Positions 1 to 11,402 of a DNA stretch of 28,206 nt are shown here, piece by piece. The notes under the pieces are model-generated. The model ran no database searches, had not been told where the DNA came from, and saw only the letters and a program-made list of their open reading frames with translations. Position 1 is the stretch's first letter. The number at the start of each line of letters is the position of its first letter. The stretch is taken from assembly GCA_035473395.1 (NCBI GenBank), contig DATIOF010000016.1, positions 1-28,206 of the forward strand. The letters are read 5' to 3'. This DNA is from AC-32 sp035473395 (lineage in GTDB: Bacteria; Actinomycetota; Thermoleophilia; Gaiellales; Gaiellaceae). Position numbers and translations under genes: made by a program.

Positions 1-954
1 CTCGTCGCTCCCGCCGCTCGTCAGCAAGCCGACGAGGAACTGCTTCGTGGCTGGATCGGGCGCCGCTCCGAGCAGACGCTTGTACGCGCTGGTCGCGAGG
101 TCGCCCCGGTACTCCGAGCTGCCGACCAGTTGCTGCACGAGCTGCGCGCGAGCGAGGCCGTGAGCGAGCGCCGAGGTCGCGACGCCGACCTCGCCCTGGC
201 TCGGCGTGCGCGCGAGCAGGTCGTGGTAGAGCGCCTGCACGTAGCGCGTGTTCAGGTCGATCGCGGGTGGCTGGAACGGCGGGCTCGGCGTGCTCGGCGC
301 GACGGTCGTGCAGCCGCTGACAGTCGCGCTGTCGTGCTGCGTGGCCGCCGCACCCCCGTCGTCGTGGATGGACACCGTGACCGAGTACGTGCCGCCGTTC
401 GCGTAGGTATGGCCGCCGCTGACCGAGAAGCCGCCGGCGATCGAGCCCGCGCTCGTCTGGCCGTCTCCCCAGTTGATGTTGGCGCTGTAGCTCGCGGGCG
501 GCTCAGGAGCCGGGTCGGTGAAGGTCGCCACCGTCGCCGTGAACGCCTGGCCGGCGCTGGCAGAGACGGCGATCCCGTCGCTCGCGCTCAGCGGCGCGTC
601 GGCCACGATCGCGCTGCCGACGTCGCTCGACTGCCCACCGCTGGCGAGCATGTACGTGATCGTCGTCGTGTCCGTCCCTTCCTCGGCGTAGGTGTGGGTG
701 CCGCTGATCTGGCAGGTGCCCGACGTGACGGTCGCGGTGCCGGCGCTCGGGCTCGTCGAGTCGCCCCAGTTGATCGAGACGCTGCTGGGCGTCGGCGTGC
801 CGGGAGGGCACGCGAACGAGTCGACGAGACCACTGAAGCTCGCGCCCTCGGTCGGGTGGATCGTGGTCGCGACGGCAGCGTCGGACGTGCTCGCTCCCGA
901 CACCGCCAGCAACGCCAGGGCGAAGACGGCGATCGCGCACCGCGTAGCCCTCAT
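1..954 (-). CDS. Secreted PKD-repeat protein with DUF4214-like domain (C-terminus cut by window edge)
   Basis: The reading frame is open from the ATG at 954 to the left edge (318 codons, no stop). Residues 1 to about 24 form a Sec signal peptide (MRATRCAIAVFALALLAVSG, then an A/S-rich cleavage region). Two PKD-like beta-sandwich modules follow, each marked by INWGD and a later HTYA motif, at about residues 40-125 and 135-205. A short Pro/Ser linker leads to a helical domain with YVQALYHDLLARTP and LVQQLVGSSEYR, which is the DUF4214 pattern found in many surface and S-layer-associated proteins. The role is probably extracellular, in adhesion or matrix; no catalytic residues are visible. It lies 12 bp after the conserved secreted protein gene on the same strand, so the two are likely co-transcribed. 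The domain calls are firm, the biological role is unknown. Confidence 0.85.
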   Translation of the reverse strand, partial: MRATRCAIAVFALALLAVSGASTSDAAVATTIHPTEGASFSGLVDSFACPPGTPTPSSVSINWGDSTSPSAGTATVTSGTCQISGTHTYAEEGTDTTTITYMLASGGQSSDVGSAIVADAPLSASDGIAVSASAGQAFTATVATFTDPAPEPPASYSANINWGDGQTSAGSIAGGFSVSGGHTYANGGTYSVTVSIHDDGGAAATQHDSATVSGCTTVAPSTPSPPFQPPAIDLNTRYVQALYHDLLARTPSQGEVGVATSALAHGLARAQLVQQLVGSSEYRGDLATSAYKRLLGAAPDPATKQFLVGLLTSGGSDE

Positions 955-963
955 TGCGCCTCG

Positions 964-969
964 ATCTTA
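964..969 (-). promoter_or_regulatory. Candidate -10 box TAAGAT inside the preceding stop codon
   Basis: Read on the minus strand, TAAGAT lies 9 bases before the ATG at 954, and its TAA is the stop codon of the upstream gene. A GAGG lies between the box and the ATG. A near-leaderless transcript for the PKD/DUF4214 gene is possible. No clear -35 is visible. Confidence 0.35.
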
Positions 970-1872
970 CGGATGCAGCGACGTTGTGTCGACGACCTCG
1001 AAGTCCGTCCCCGTGACTCGTCCGAGCGTGTGCAGCTGGTCGTTCGACCAGCCGGGGCTTGGCGCGCCGCTGATGTACCAGTTCGAGCCGTTGTCGGCGA
1101 CGAGCATCCCGTAGCGCTTGAGTGCGGTCAGCACGACGCGCGCCTGGCGCGGGAACGGGCGGATGTCGAAGCTCGCCTTCAGGCGGACGCGCAGGCCCAT
1201 CGGCGGCAGGTTCGCGTCGGTGAGCGAGCTCGCGTAGTGGCGAGCGGGGTAGAGGTAGGCGCGCCGCGTCCGCTGGACGGTGAAGCGGAGCGCGTGGTCG
1301 ATCACGCCGCGCTTCGCCTCGTCCCAGCGGGCAAGCCCCGGGAAGATCGGCAGGCCGGCCGCGTCCGCCGACGTCCAGCCCGCGGGCCGCACGTGGTTCG
1401 AGCGCAGGTTCCAGGTCGCGCCGGCCCACGCGTGCCAGCGGCCGCTCCGCTTTTCCAGCCCGCCGAGCTCGTAGAGCCGGCAGGCATCGCGGTCGAGCAG
1501 CAGGGCGTGATGGTCGCTGCCGCCCTCGACGTGGACGCGCTTCGGGATCGGGTAGCCGACGCGGTCGCTCTCGTCGGCGTACTCGAAGCTCACGTGCGTG
1601 CGGGGCGTCGCGTGCGTGACGACGTCGAACGGGATCCCGATCGGCGAGCCGTCCCAGAGGCCCGAGCCGAAGTCCGCGTGCAGCCCCGTGCCGGCGCCGA
1701 TCGAGGCGATCACGGCCGCAGAGTTGCGCGCAACCGGAAGCCTGTCGACGCGCCGGTTCCACGGGTTGGTCTTCGGGAAGACGGTGCACTTCGGCGCCGC
1801 CGGTACGCGGAGCGCGTGGGCGGAGCCGCCCGCGCAGGCCAGGGCGAGCAGGACGACGGCGACGGCTCTCAC
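967..1872 (-). CDS. Conserved secreted protein of unknown function
   Basis: About 301 aa. I place the start at the GTG at 1872 because it opens a good signal peptide (MRAVAVVLLALACAGG, cleavage near AHA) and has a -10-like box six bases upstream; the frame is open further upstream but that part is Arg/Ser-rich and not protein-like. The mature part has conserved-looking blocks: NPWNRRVDRLPV, FGSGLWDGSPIGIPF, YADESDRVGYPIP, DACRLYELGG, GWTSADAAGLPIFPG, PPMGLRVRLKASFDI and LKRYGMLVADNGSNWY. This pattern recalls a family of uncharacterised secreted proteins found across bacteria and some eukaryotes, for which I know no assigned reaction. The many Trp, Tyr, Asp and His residues would suit a carbohydrate-binding or hydrolytic fold, but that is a guess. 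It sits between the HhH-GPD gene and the PKD/DUF4214 gene; pairing with the latter suggests an extracellular role. Confidence 0.8.
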   Translation of the reverse strand: MRAVAVVLLALACAGGSAHALRVPAAPKCTVFPKTNPWNRRVDRLPVARNSAAVIASIGAGTGLHADFGSGLWDGSPIGIPFDVVTHATPRTHVSFEYADESDRVGYPIPKRVHVEGGSDHHALLLDRDACRLYELGGLEKRSGRWHAWAGATWNLRSNHVRPAGWTSADAAGLPIFPGLARWDEAKRGVIDHALRFTVQRTRRAYLYPARHYASSLTDANLPPMGLRVRLKASFDIRPFPRQARVVLTALKRYGMLVADNGSNWYISGAPSPGWSNDQLHTLGRVTGTDFEVVDTTSLHP

Positions 1873-1878
1873 GGTTCC

Positions 1879-1884
1879 ACTATC
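1879..1884 (-). promoter_or_regulatory. Candidate -10 box GATAGT, leaderless spacing
   Basis: On the minus strand GATAGT is followed by six bases and then the GTG at 1872. No Shine-Dalgarno sequence lies in those six bases, so transcription would start at or next to the start codon. Confidence 0.4.
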
Positions 1885-1897
1885 GGCGCGCGGCCGG

Positions 1898-2461
1898 CTA
1901 CTGCTGAGCGCGCAGCTTGGCCTTGTACGCGCGCTTCTTCGCCTGGTACTCCTCGAGCGCCTGCGGCGAGTCCACGTCACCGAGCGTCGGGTGGCCCGGG
2001 TCGAGCTCCTCCGCGGCCGGGACGCCGAAGCGCTTCCACAGCACCGCGCCGAGGGCCTTGACCTTCATCTCGCCGAAGCCGGGCAGCTCCGAGATCCGCC
2101 TGCGGAGGTCTGCGCCGTCGGCGGCGTCCCGCCAGACGCGCTCGGCGTCGCCGCCGTACTCCTCGGTCACGACCGACGCCAGGTCCTGGACGCGCCGCGC
2201 CATGTTGCCGGGGAAGCGATGGATCGCCGGCTTCTCCCGGAAGACCTCCTCCAGCCGGCCGGGATCGGTCGCCGCGATCTGGCCGGGATCGAGCGTGCCC
2301 AGCCGCTGCTTGAGCTTCAGCGGGCCCTGGAACGCGGTCGGCACCGGCACCTGCTGGTCAAGCGCGAACCCGACGAGCAGCGCGAACGGGTCGTGCGCGA
2401 GGAGCTGATCGGCCTCGTCGTTACCCGTGTAGTGGAGCCGGTCCGGCTTCGTGGCGGCCAC
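1898..2461 (-). CDS. HhH-GPD family DNA glycosylase-like protein
   Basis: 187 aa, starting at GTG 2461. The helix-hairpin-helix signature LPGFG is at residues 126-130, followed by a helix (KALGAVLWKRFG). The DQQV motif at 35-38 resembles the start of the AlkA-like core (often QQxS with Ala). Families with this fold remove damaged bases. The Lys used by bifunctional glycosylases (Nth-type GxGxxK) is Met here, and the only plausible catalytic Asp is D154 in EELDPGH, one residue off the usual spacing. There is no cysteine, so no 4Fe-4S cluster. The C-terminal tail (about 165-187) is Lys/Arg/Gln-rich and helical. The gene is 9 bp downstream of the GMC oxidoreductase gene and could be co-transcribed, or use its own -10 box. 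Fold assignment is good; activity and substrate are unknown. Confidence 0.8.
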   Translation of the reverse strand: MAATKPDRLHYTGNDEADQLLAHDPFALLVGFALDQQVPVPTAFQGPLKLKQRLGTLDPGQIAATDPGRLEEVFREKPAIHRFPGNMARRVQDLASVVTEEYGGDAERVWRDAADGADLRRRISELPGFGEMKVKALGAVLWKRFGVPAAEELDPGHPTLGDVDSPQALEEYQAKKRAYKAKLRAQQ

Positions 2462-2467
2462 GGCTCG

Positions 2468-2473
2468 ATGCTA
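2468..2473 (-). promoter_or_regulatory. Candidate -10 box TAGCAT overlapping the GMC stop codon
   Basis: Minus-strand TAGCAT is followed by six bases and then the GTG at 2461. The TAG is the stop codon of the GMC oxidoreductase gene, so this would be an internal promoter giving a leaderless mRNA for the HhH-GPD gene. Confidence 0.45.
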
Positions 2474-3787
2474 CACCCACTCGGCGGCCCGCTCGGCCAG
2501 CGCGACCGTCGTCAGGTTGGTGTTCGCGGCCGGGATCTCCGGGATCGCCGAGGCGTCCACGACGTAGAGGTTCTCGACGCCCAGCACGCGGCAGCGCTCG
2601 TCGAGCACGTTCCCGATCGCGCAGGTGCCGACGGGATGGAAGAAGCCTCGCGCCGTGGCGCGCACATGCGCCTCGGCGTCGACCTGGTTGCCGGGCCGGA
2701 GCTCGGCGGCCGCGTAGGCCGCGACCTGCGGTGAGGCGACGAGCTCGCGCAGCCGCTCGAAGGCCTCGACCAGCACCTCGACGTCGCGCTCGTCGCGCAG
2801 GAAGCCGTGGTCGATCGCCAGCGGCGTCTCCGGGTCGGGACCGTTTAGCCGCACCGAGCCGTGCGAGCGAGGCTTCATCGCGAAGGCGGCGCCGCTGATC
2901 TCGGGCCCGACCTCGAGCGCCGGGAAGACGAACAGGTCGCGCACGCCCGGCTGGCACGAGCGGCTCGAGAGCGCGATCGTCACTTGCCCCATGTAGAGCC
3001 CATGCTCGGCCTCGTGGGCAGCCGTCTCGGCGAGCAGCCGCTCGGTCGGCTCCCAGGCCGCGCCGACTCCGACGTGGTCGACCAGGCCCTCGCCGACCGG
3101 CAGCTCGTCGCCGAGCCCGCTCCGGAGCAGGATCCCGGGCGAGCCGTAGGCGCCGGCCGAGACGACGACGGTGTCGGCGTGCAGCTCGCGGCCGCCGGCG
3201 AGCGCGCCGACGGCGCGGCCGTCCTCGAGCAGCACCCGGTCGACGAGCGTGTCGCCGAGAACGGTCAGGTTCTCGCGCGCGCGGGCCGGGTCGACGTAGG
3301 CGAAGCCGGAGTGCCAGCGCACGCCGTCGACGATGTTGACCGGATGGACGATCGAGCCTTCGCCGCCCGCCTCGCGGAACGCGCGGTGCCAGGGCGTCAG
3401 CTCGTCGTCGGCGAGCACGTGGCCGCGCAGCGTCTCGTAGGCGCGGCGCAGGTAGGGCGCGAAGGCGTCGTATGACCAGTCGCCGCCCCAGTCGTAGTCC
3501 GACCGCGCGCCTTCGAGCAGCACGCAGGCGTTGTGTGCCGAGCAGCCGCCGAGGATGCGCGCCCGCGCCTGCGAGCGGTCGTCCTCGTCCGCGCGCTCCC
3601 AGAGGTGCGACTCGAGCGCGAGCCAGCGCGGGTCGAGGATGTCCGCCGGCCAGCGGCCTTCCGAGAGGTGCCCGTAGTCGGGGCCGGCCTCGACGACGCA
3701 GACGCTGCGGTCGGGGTTCTCGCTCAGGCGCGCGGCGAGCGCGCAGCCGGCCGCGCCGCCGCCGAGCACGAGCACGTCGTAGGTCAT
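2471..3787 (-). CDS. GMC family FAD-dependent oxidoreductase
   Basis: 438 aa from ATG 3787. GMC enzymes (choline, glucose and alcohol oxidases or dehydrogenases) oxidise alcohols with FAD. The N-terminal Rossmann motif GGGAAG is at 9-14, with the ribose-binding Glu at the end of the second strand (CVVEAGP, E33). The GMC signature region is ARILGGCSAHNACVL (about 75-90), and VVSAGAYGSPGILLRSG (208-224) matches the second GMC signature. The active-site His is in FFHPVGTC (H384) and the C-terminal Asn motif is PAANTN (419-424). It is shorter than the usual 500-560 aa, mainly in the substrate-binding part. The start ATG overlaps the stop of the cyclase/ATPase gene (ATGA, 3784-3787), so the two are translationally coupled. 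No signal peptide is seen, so it is probably cytoplasmic. The substrate cannot be read from the sequence. Confidence 0.92.
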   Translation of the reverse strand: MTYDVLVLGGGAAGCALAARLSENPDRSVCVVEAGPDYGHLSEGRWPADILDPRWLALESHLWERADEDDRSQARARILGGCSAHNACVLLEGARSDYDWGGDWSYDAFAPYLRRAYETLRGHVLADDELTPWHRAFREAGGEGSIVHPVNIVDGVRWHSGFAYVDPARARENLTVLGDTLVDRVLLEDGRAVGALAGGRELHADTVVVSAGAYGSPGILLRSGLGDELPVGEGLVDHVGVGAAWEPTERLLAETAAHEAEHGLYMGQVTIALSSRSCQPGVRDLFVFPALEVGPEISGAAFAMKPRSHGSVRLNGPDPETPLAIDHGFLRDERDVEVLVEAFERLRELVASPQVAAYAAAELRPGNQVDAEAHVRATARGFFHPVGTCAIGNVLDERCRVLGVENLYVVDASAIPEIPAANTNLTTVALAERAAEWV

Positions 3788-6600
3788 GCGAGCTCCTGTG
3801 CGGCGAGACGGACCCGCTCGAGCGAGGCGCGGTTTCCCTTCTGCTCGAAGATCTCAGCCGCCTGCTCGTACGCCGCGGCGGCCTCGGCGGGACGGCCGGC
3901 GAGCGCGATCACCTCGCCCAGGTCGGCGAGCGTGTCGCCCCGCGTGTTCAGCAGGTCGGTCCGCTCCGCCACCGCAACCGCCTCGCGTCCGAGCGCTTCG
4001 GCCTCAGCCAGCTCGCCGCGGCGCGCGCGGATCTTCGCCCGGGCGCTGCGCCAGAGCACGTGGGAGAAGGCGTCGTCAGCCGCGGCCGCGTCCTCGCTCG
4101 TCTGGCTGAAGCGCTCGGCCTCGTCGAGCCGGCCCAATCCGGCAAGGGCGTGAGCGAGCAGCGCGGCCGCAGAGGAGAGGTAGCCGCGCTCGCCCATCCG
4201 TTCGAGTGTCGCGTAGGCATCGCGGGCGATCCGCTCGGCGGCGTCGAGGTCGCCGGCGAGCATCTCGACGTAGAACGCCTCCTGCGAGCTCATGGCCGCG
4301 CGCAGCGGGAACCCGAGGCCGGCGATCGTCTCCAGTCCCTCCGCAACCAGCTCCCGCGCGAGCGGGAAGTCGCCGCGCATCGCCTCGAGCGCGCCCTGCT
4401 CGACCCTGGCGTTCCCGCGGATGAACAAGTCGTCGACCGCCTCGTCGTGGAACCGGCGGCAGCGGGCGATGCCCTCGTCCACGGGCAGTGGCCCGAAGTT
4501 CGCGGCCATCATCAGCCAGCCGATGCTCTCGGCCCGCTCCGCGCGCAGGTCGGCGCGTTCGGCGTGCTTGAGCGCCTGCTGCCAGGCGTCCTCGGCGCGG
4601 GCCAGCGACCCGACCAGCGTCCCCTCGACGCGGCCGAGCAGGTTCCAGGCCTGCGCGAGGGTGAGCGGGTCGCCGAGCTTCTCGGCGGCGCGCAGCACCT
4701 CGTGCACGTCGTCGAGCAGCCCGTCGCTGTTGCCGCTGAACACCCTCAGCGAGCACAGGCCGAGCAGCGCCCTCGCGGGGCGGCGGCCCGACAGCTCGAG
4801 CGCGTCCTCGAGCGCCTGCCTTCCCTCGGCCACGTAGCCGCGCGTCGACCAGAACGACCACAGCGCCGTGGCGAGGCGGAGCAGCAGCTCGCCGTCCCCG
4901 TCCTCGCGGGCACGCTCGATCGCGGCGCGGAGGTTCGGGTAGTCGTCGGCGAGACGCGCGACCGAGGCCGACTGGTCGCCGGTGCCCGACTCGGCGTCCA
5001 GGCACTCCGCCAGTTCCGCGAACCAGGCGCCGTGCCGCCGGCGGGCGCTCTGGAGGTCGCCGTTCGCGACGAGTTGCTCGCGCGCGTACTCGCGGATTGT
5101 CTCGAGCATCCAGAACCGCGCTTCCCCGTCGGCGTCCTCGCGGAGCCGCAGGACGAGGCTCTTCTCGACGAGCGAGTCGAGATCTTCGAGGATGTCGGCT
5201 CCGCCGTCCGGAGCGCCGACCGCCGCGGCCGCCTCCAGCCGGAAGCCGCCGACAAAGATGCCCAGCCGCCGGAACAGCGCCTGCTCCCGCTCGAGCAGCA
5301 GGTCGTAGCTCCACGCGATCGTGTCGCGCAGCGTGCGCTGGCGCTCGTCGGCGTCCTGCGCGCCGCCCGTGAGCAACGGCAGCCGCTGGTCGAGCCGGCG
5401 CAGAAGTGCCTGCGGCGTGAGCGAGCGCACTCGCGGCGCGGCCAGCTCGATCGCAAGCGGCAGGCGGTCCAACCGGTTGCAGATCTGCGCGACCGCGTCC
5501 GCGTTCTCGTCGTCGAGCCGGAAGTCGGGCGCGGCGGCCCGAGCCCGGTCGGCGAAGAGCTCGACGGCCTCGTCGAGCGCGAGCTGCGGGACCCGGTACG
5601 CGTGCTCGCCCCTGAGGTGGAGCGGTGTGCGGCTCGTCGCCAGCAGCTTCAGGCCCGGCGCATCGGCGATCAGGCTCGCCACCGCCGGCGCCGCGCCGAG
5701 TATCTGCTCGAAGTTGTCGAGCACCAGCAGGAGCTGCTTGCCGCGCAGGTACTCGATCAGCGTCTCGAGCGCACTCTCGCCCGGCTGGTCGTGCAGGCCG
5801 AGAGCCTGGGCGATCGCGGGCACGACGAGCTCCGATTCCCGCACGGGCGCGAGCTGGACGAAGGCGCCGCCGCCCTCGTACTGCTCCTCCACACTGCCCG
5901 CGAGCTGAAGGGCAAGCCGGGTCTTGCCCGTGCCGCCGGGGCCGATCAGCGTCAGCAGGCGCACGTCGTCGCGCGCGAGCAGCTCGCCGGCCTCCGCCAG
6001 CTCGCGCTCGCGGCCGACGAAGGCGTTCGGGACCGTCGGGAGGCTCATGAACCGATCGTCGAGCGTGTTCAGCGGCGGGAACTCGTCCGGCAGGCCGTCG
6101 ATCTCGAGCTGGTAGAGCTGTTGCCTGCCGGCCAGGTCCTTGAGCACGTGCTCGCCGAGATCGCGGAGCTCGACACTTGGCCCGAGCAGCGAGCGCGTTG
6201 CCTGCGAGACGAGCACCTGGCCGCCGTGGCCCGCCGCCATGACGCGTGCCGCCTGGTGCACGTCGAGGCCGACGTAGGTGCCGTCCACCTGACGCGGCTC
6301 GCCCGTGTGCAGGCCCATGCGCACGCGGATCTCGTTCCCATCGGGCCAGTCGTTCCCAGCCAGTGCGCGCTGGCCGTCGGCAGCCCCCGCCGCAGCGTCT
6401 CCGGCAGTGGCGAACGCGACGAAGAACTCGTCCCCCTCGGTGCCGAGCACTCGACCTCCGTGGCGTTCGAACGCCTCGCGCAGGAGCGTGCGATGGCGCT
6501 CGAGCAACCCGGGGTAGGCGTCGCCCGTCCGGCGCAGGAGCCGGGTCGAGCCTTCGATGTCGCTGAAGAGAAGCGTCACGGTGCCGCTGGGGGCGGCCAT
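3784..6600 (-). CDS. Class III adenylate/guanylate cyclase-domain protein with AAA/NB-ARC-like ATPase and TPR repeats
   Basis: 938 aa. Residues 1-170 are a class III nucleotide cyclase homology domain (LLFSDIEGST with metal Asp D14; EGDEF with second Asp D57; VHQAAR at 114-119). Residues about 190-480 are a STAND/NB-ARC-like ATPase: FVGRERE, Walker A GPGGTGKT (220-227), Walker B LLLVLDNFEQ, then ATSRTPL and LPLAIELAA. The rest is helical, TPR-like. Such proteins occur widely in actinobacteria as presumed signal-responsive switches, often with a terminal DNA-binding domain; none is seen here. In the cyclase domain the usual transition-state Asn is His115 and the usual base-specifying Lys (K-T-x-G-D) is Gly, so cyclase activity is doubtful; the Arg at 119 is kept. 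It lies 15 bp after the adenylate-kinase-like gene and overlaps the GMC gene by 4 bp. Confidence 0.92.
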   Translation of the reverse strand: MAAPSGTVTLLFSDIEGSTRLLRRTGDAYPGLLERHRTLLREAFERHGGRVLGTEGDEFFVAFATAGDAAAGAADGQRALAGNDWPDGNEIRVRMGLHTGEPRQVDGTYVGLDVHQAARVMAAGHGGQVLVSQATRSLLGPSVELRDLGEHVLKDLAGRQQLYQLEIDGLPDEFPPLNTLDDRFMSLPTVPNAFVGRERELAEAGELLARDDVRLLTLIGPGGTGKTRLALQLAGSVEEQYEGGGAFVQLAPVRESELVVPAIAQALGLHDQPGESALETLIEYLRGKQLLLVLDNFEQILGAAPAVASLIADAPGLKLLATSRTPLHLRGEHAYRVPQLALDEAVELFADRARAAAPDFRLDDENADAVAQICNRLDRLPLAIELAAPRVRSLTPQALLRRLDQRLPLLTGGAQDADERQRTLRDTIAWSYDLLLEREQALFRRLGIFVGGFRLEAAAAVGAPDGGADILEDLDSLVEKSLVLRLREDADGEARFWMLETIREYAREQLVANGDLQSARRRHGAWFAELAECLDAESGTGDQSASVARLADDYPNLRAAIERAREDGDGELLLRLATALWSFWSTRGYVAEGRQALEDALELSGRRPARALLGLCSLRVFSGNSDGLLDDVHEVLRAAEKLGDPLTLAQAWNLLGRVEGTLVGSLARAEDAWQQALKHAERADLRAERAESIGWLMMAANFGPLPVDEGIARCRRFHDEAVDDLFIRGNARVEQGALEAMRGDFPLARELVAEGLETIAGLGFPLRAAMSSQEAFYVEMLAGDLDAAERIARDAYATLERMGERGYLSSAAALLAHALAGLGRLDEAERFSQTSEDAAAADDAFSHVLWRSARAKIRARRGELAEAEALGREAVAVAERTDLLNTRGDTLADLGEVIALAGRPAEAAAAYEQAAEIFEQKGNRASLERVRLAAQELA

Positions 6601-6606
6601 ACGCTC

Positions 6607-6612
6607 AGTATC
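6607..6612 (-). promoter_or_regulatory. Candidate -10 box GATACT, leaderless spacing
   Basis: Minus-strand GATACT ends six bases before the ATG at 6600. It lies in the 15-bp gap after the adenylate-kinase-like gene. No Shine-Dalgarno sequence is present. Confidence 0.45.
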
Positions 6613-6615
6613 GCG

Positions 6616-7140
6616 TTACGGCTGTGCCTCGAGCCAGCGGCGGGCCTCGGCGACCGAGCGCAGCCGCACGAAGCGCGGGTCGTCCCCGTAGAGCCGCGGC
6701 CAGGTGCGCCGCTGGCGGAAGTGCGTCTTCAGCATCCACCAGAACAGCGAGTCCCGGCCCCAGAAGGCTCCGCGCCAGCTTTCGCGATTGCCGCTCCAGA
6801 GCTCGACGTCGTCGCGGATCCGCTCGATCGTCCGCCGCCAAACGCGGCGCAGCTTCAACGGGAGCGGCAGGTCAAGCCAGACGATCGTGTCGGCGGGGCC
6901 GATGACCGTGTCGCCGAGCTTCGACTCGTAGTTGCCGTCGATCACCCAGCCGTCGGGGAGCCGGGCCATCGCCTCGAGCACCGTCGCGCGGAACTCCTCG
7001 GCACTCGGCTGGTACCAGTCCGGCCCGTGGTGGAGCGCGTCGAGCTCGACGAACGGCACGCCGAGGCGCTCCGCCAGCTCCTGCGAGAACGTCGTCTTGC
7101 CGGAGCCCGAGGTGCCTTTCACGTTGATTCGCCGCGCCAC
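6616..7140 (-). CDS. P-loop AAA protein, adenylate kinase-like (topology-modulation/FlaR type)
   Basis: 174 aa from the GTG at 7140. I chose this start because the beta strand leading into the P-loop begins right after it (ARRINVKGTSGSGKTT, Walker A at 9-16) and a TACCCT box lies six bases upstream. Family hallmarks follow: LGVPFVELDALHHGPDWY, then DGWVIDGNYESK (the second strand and nucleotide-binding region) and TIVWLDLPLPLKLRRVWRRT. This pattern is typical of the small adenylate-kinase-related proteins annotated as topology modulation protein or FlaR; their substrates are not well established, and nucleotide or small-molecule kinase activity is the usual inference. It is divergent from lhr with only 22 bp between start codons. 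It is first in a run of six minus-strand genes. Confidence 0.85.
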   Translation of the reverse strand: MARRINVKGTSGSGKTTFSQELAERLGVPFVELDALHHGPDWYQPSAEEFRATVLEAMARLPDGWVIDGNYESKLGDTVIGPADTIVWLDLPLPLKLRRVWRRTIERIRDDVELWSGNRESWRGAFWGRDSLFWWMLKTHFRQRRTWPRLYGDDPRFVRLRSVAEARRWLEAQP

Positions 7141-7146
7141 GAGCCC

Positions 7147-7156
7147 AGGGTACGCT
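7147..7156. promoter_or_regulatory. Back-to-back overlapping -10 boxes serving two divergent genes
   Basis: The 10-mer AGGGTACGCT reads TACGCT on the plus strand (7151-7156) and TACCCT on the minus strand (complement of 7147-7152). The central TA is shared. Each box ends exactly six bases before a GTG start codon: 7163 for lhr and 7140 for the kinase-like gene. The whole intergenic gap is 22 bp, so both transcripts would be leaderless and the two promoters mutually exclusive at any instant. Confidence 0.6.
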
Positions 7157-7162
7157 TGCCCG

Positions 7163-11377
<4,215 letters not shown>

Positions 11378-11402
11378 CGCGGTCGCGGGCCGGCGGTTTC
11401 GG

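Noticed and set aside
130..2061. A 643-codon plus-strand frame at the left end
   Set aside because: It lies opposite signal-peptide proteins with clear PKD, DUF4214 and conserved secreted family motifs; it has none itself.
11378..11402. Possible terminator between lhr and the Hcp-like gene
   Set aside because: GC-rich with short self-complementary pieces but no clear stem and no T-tract on either strand.
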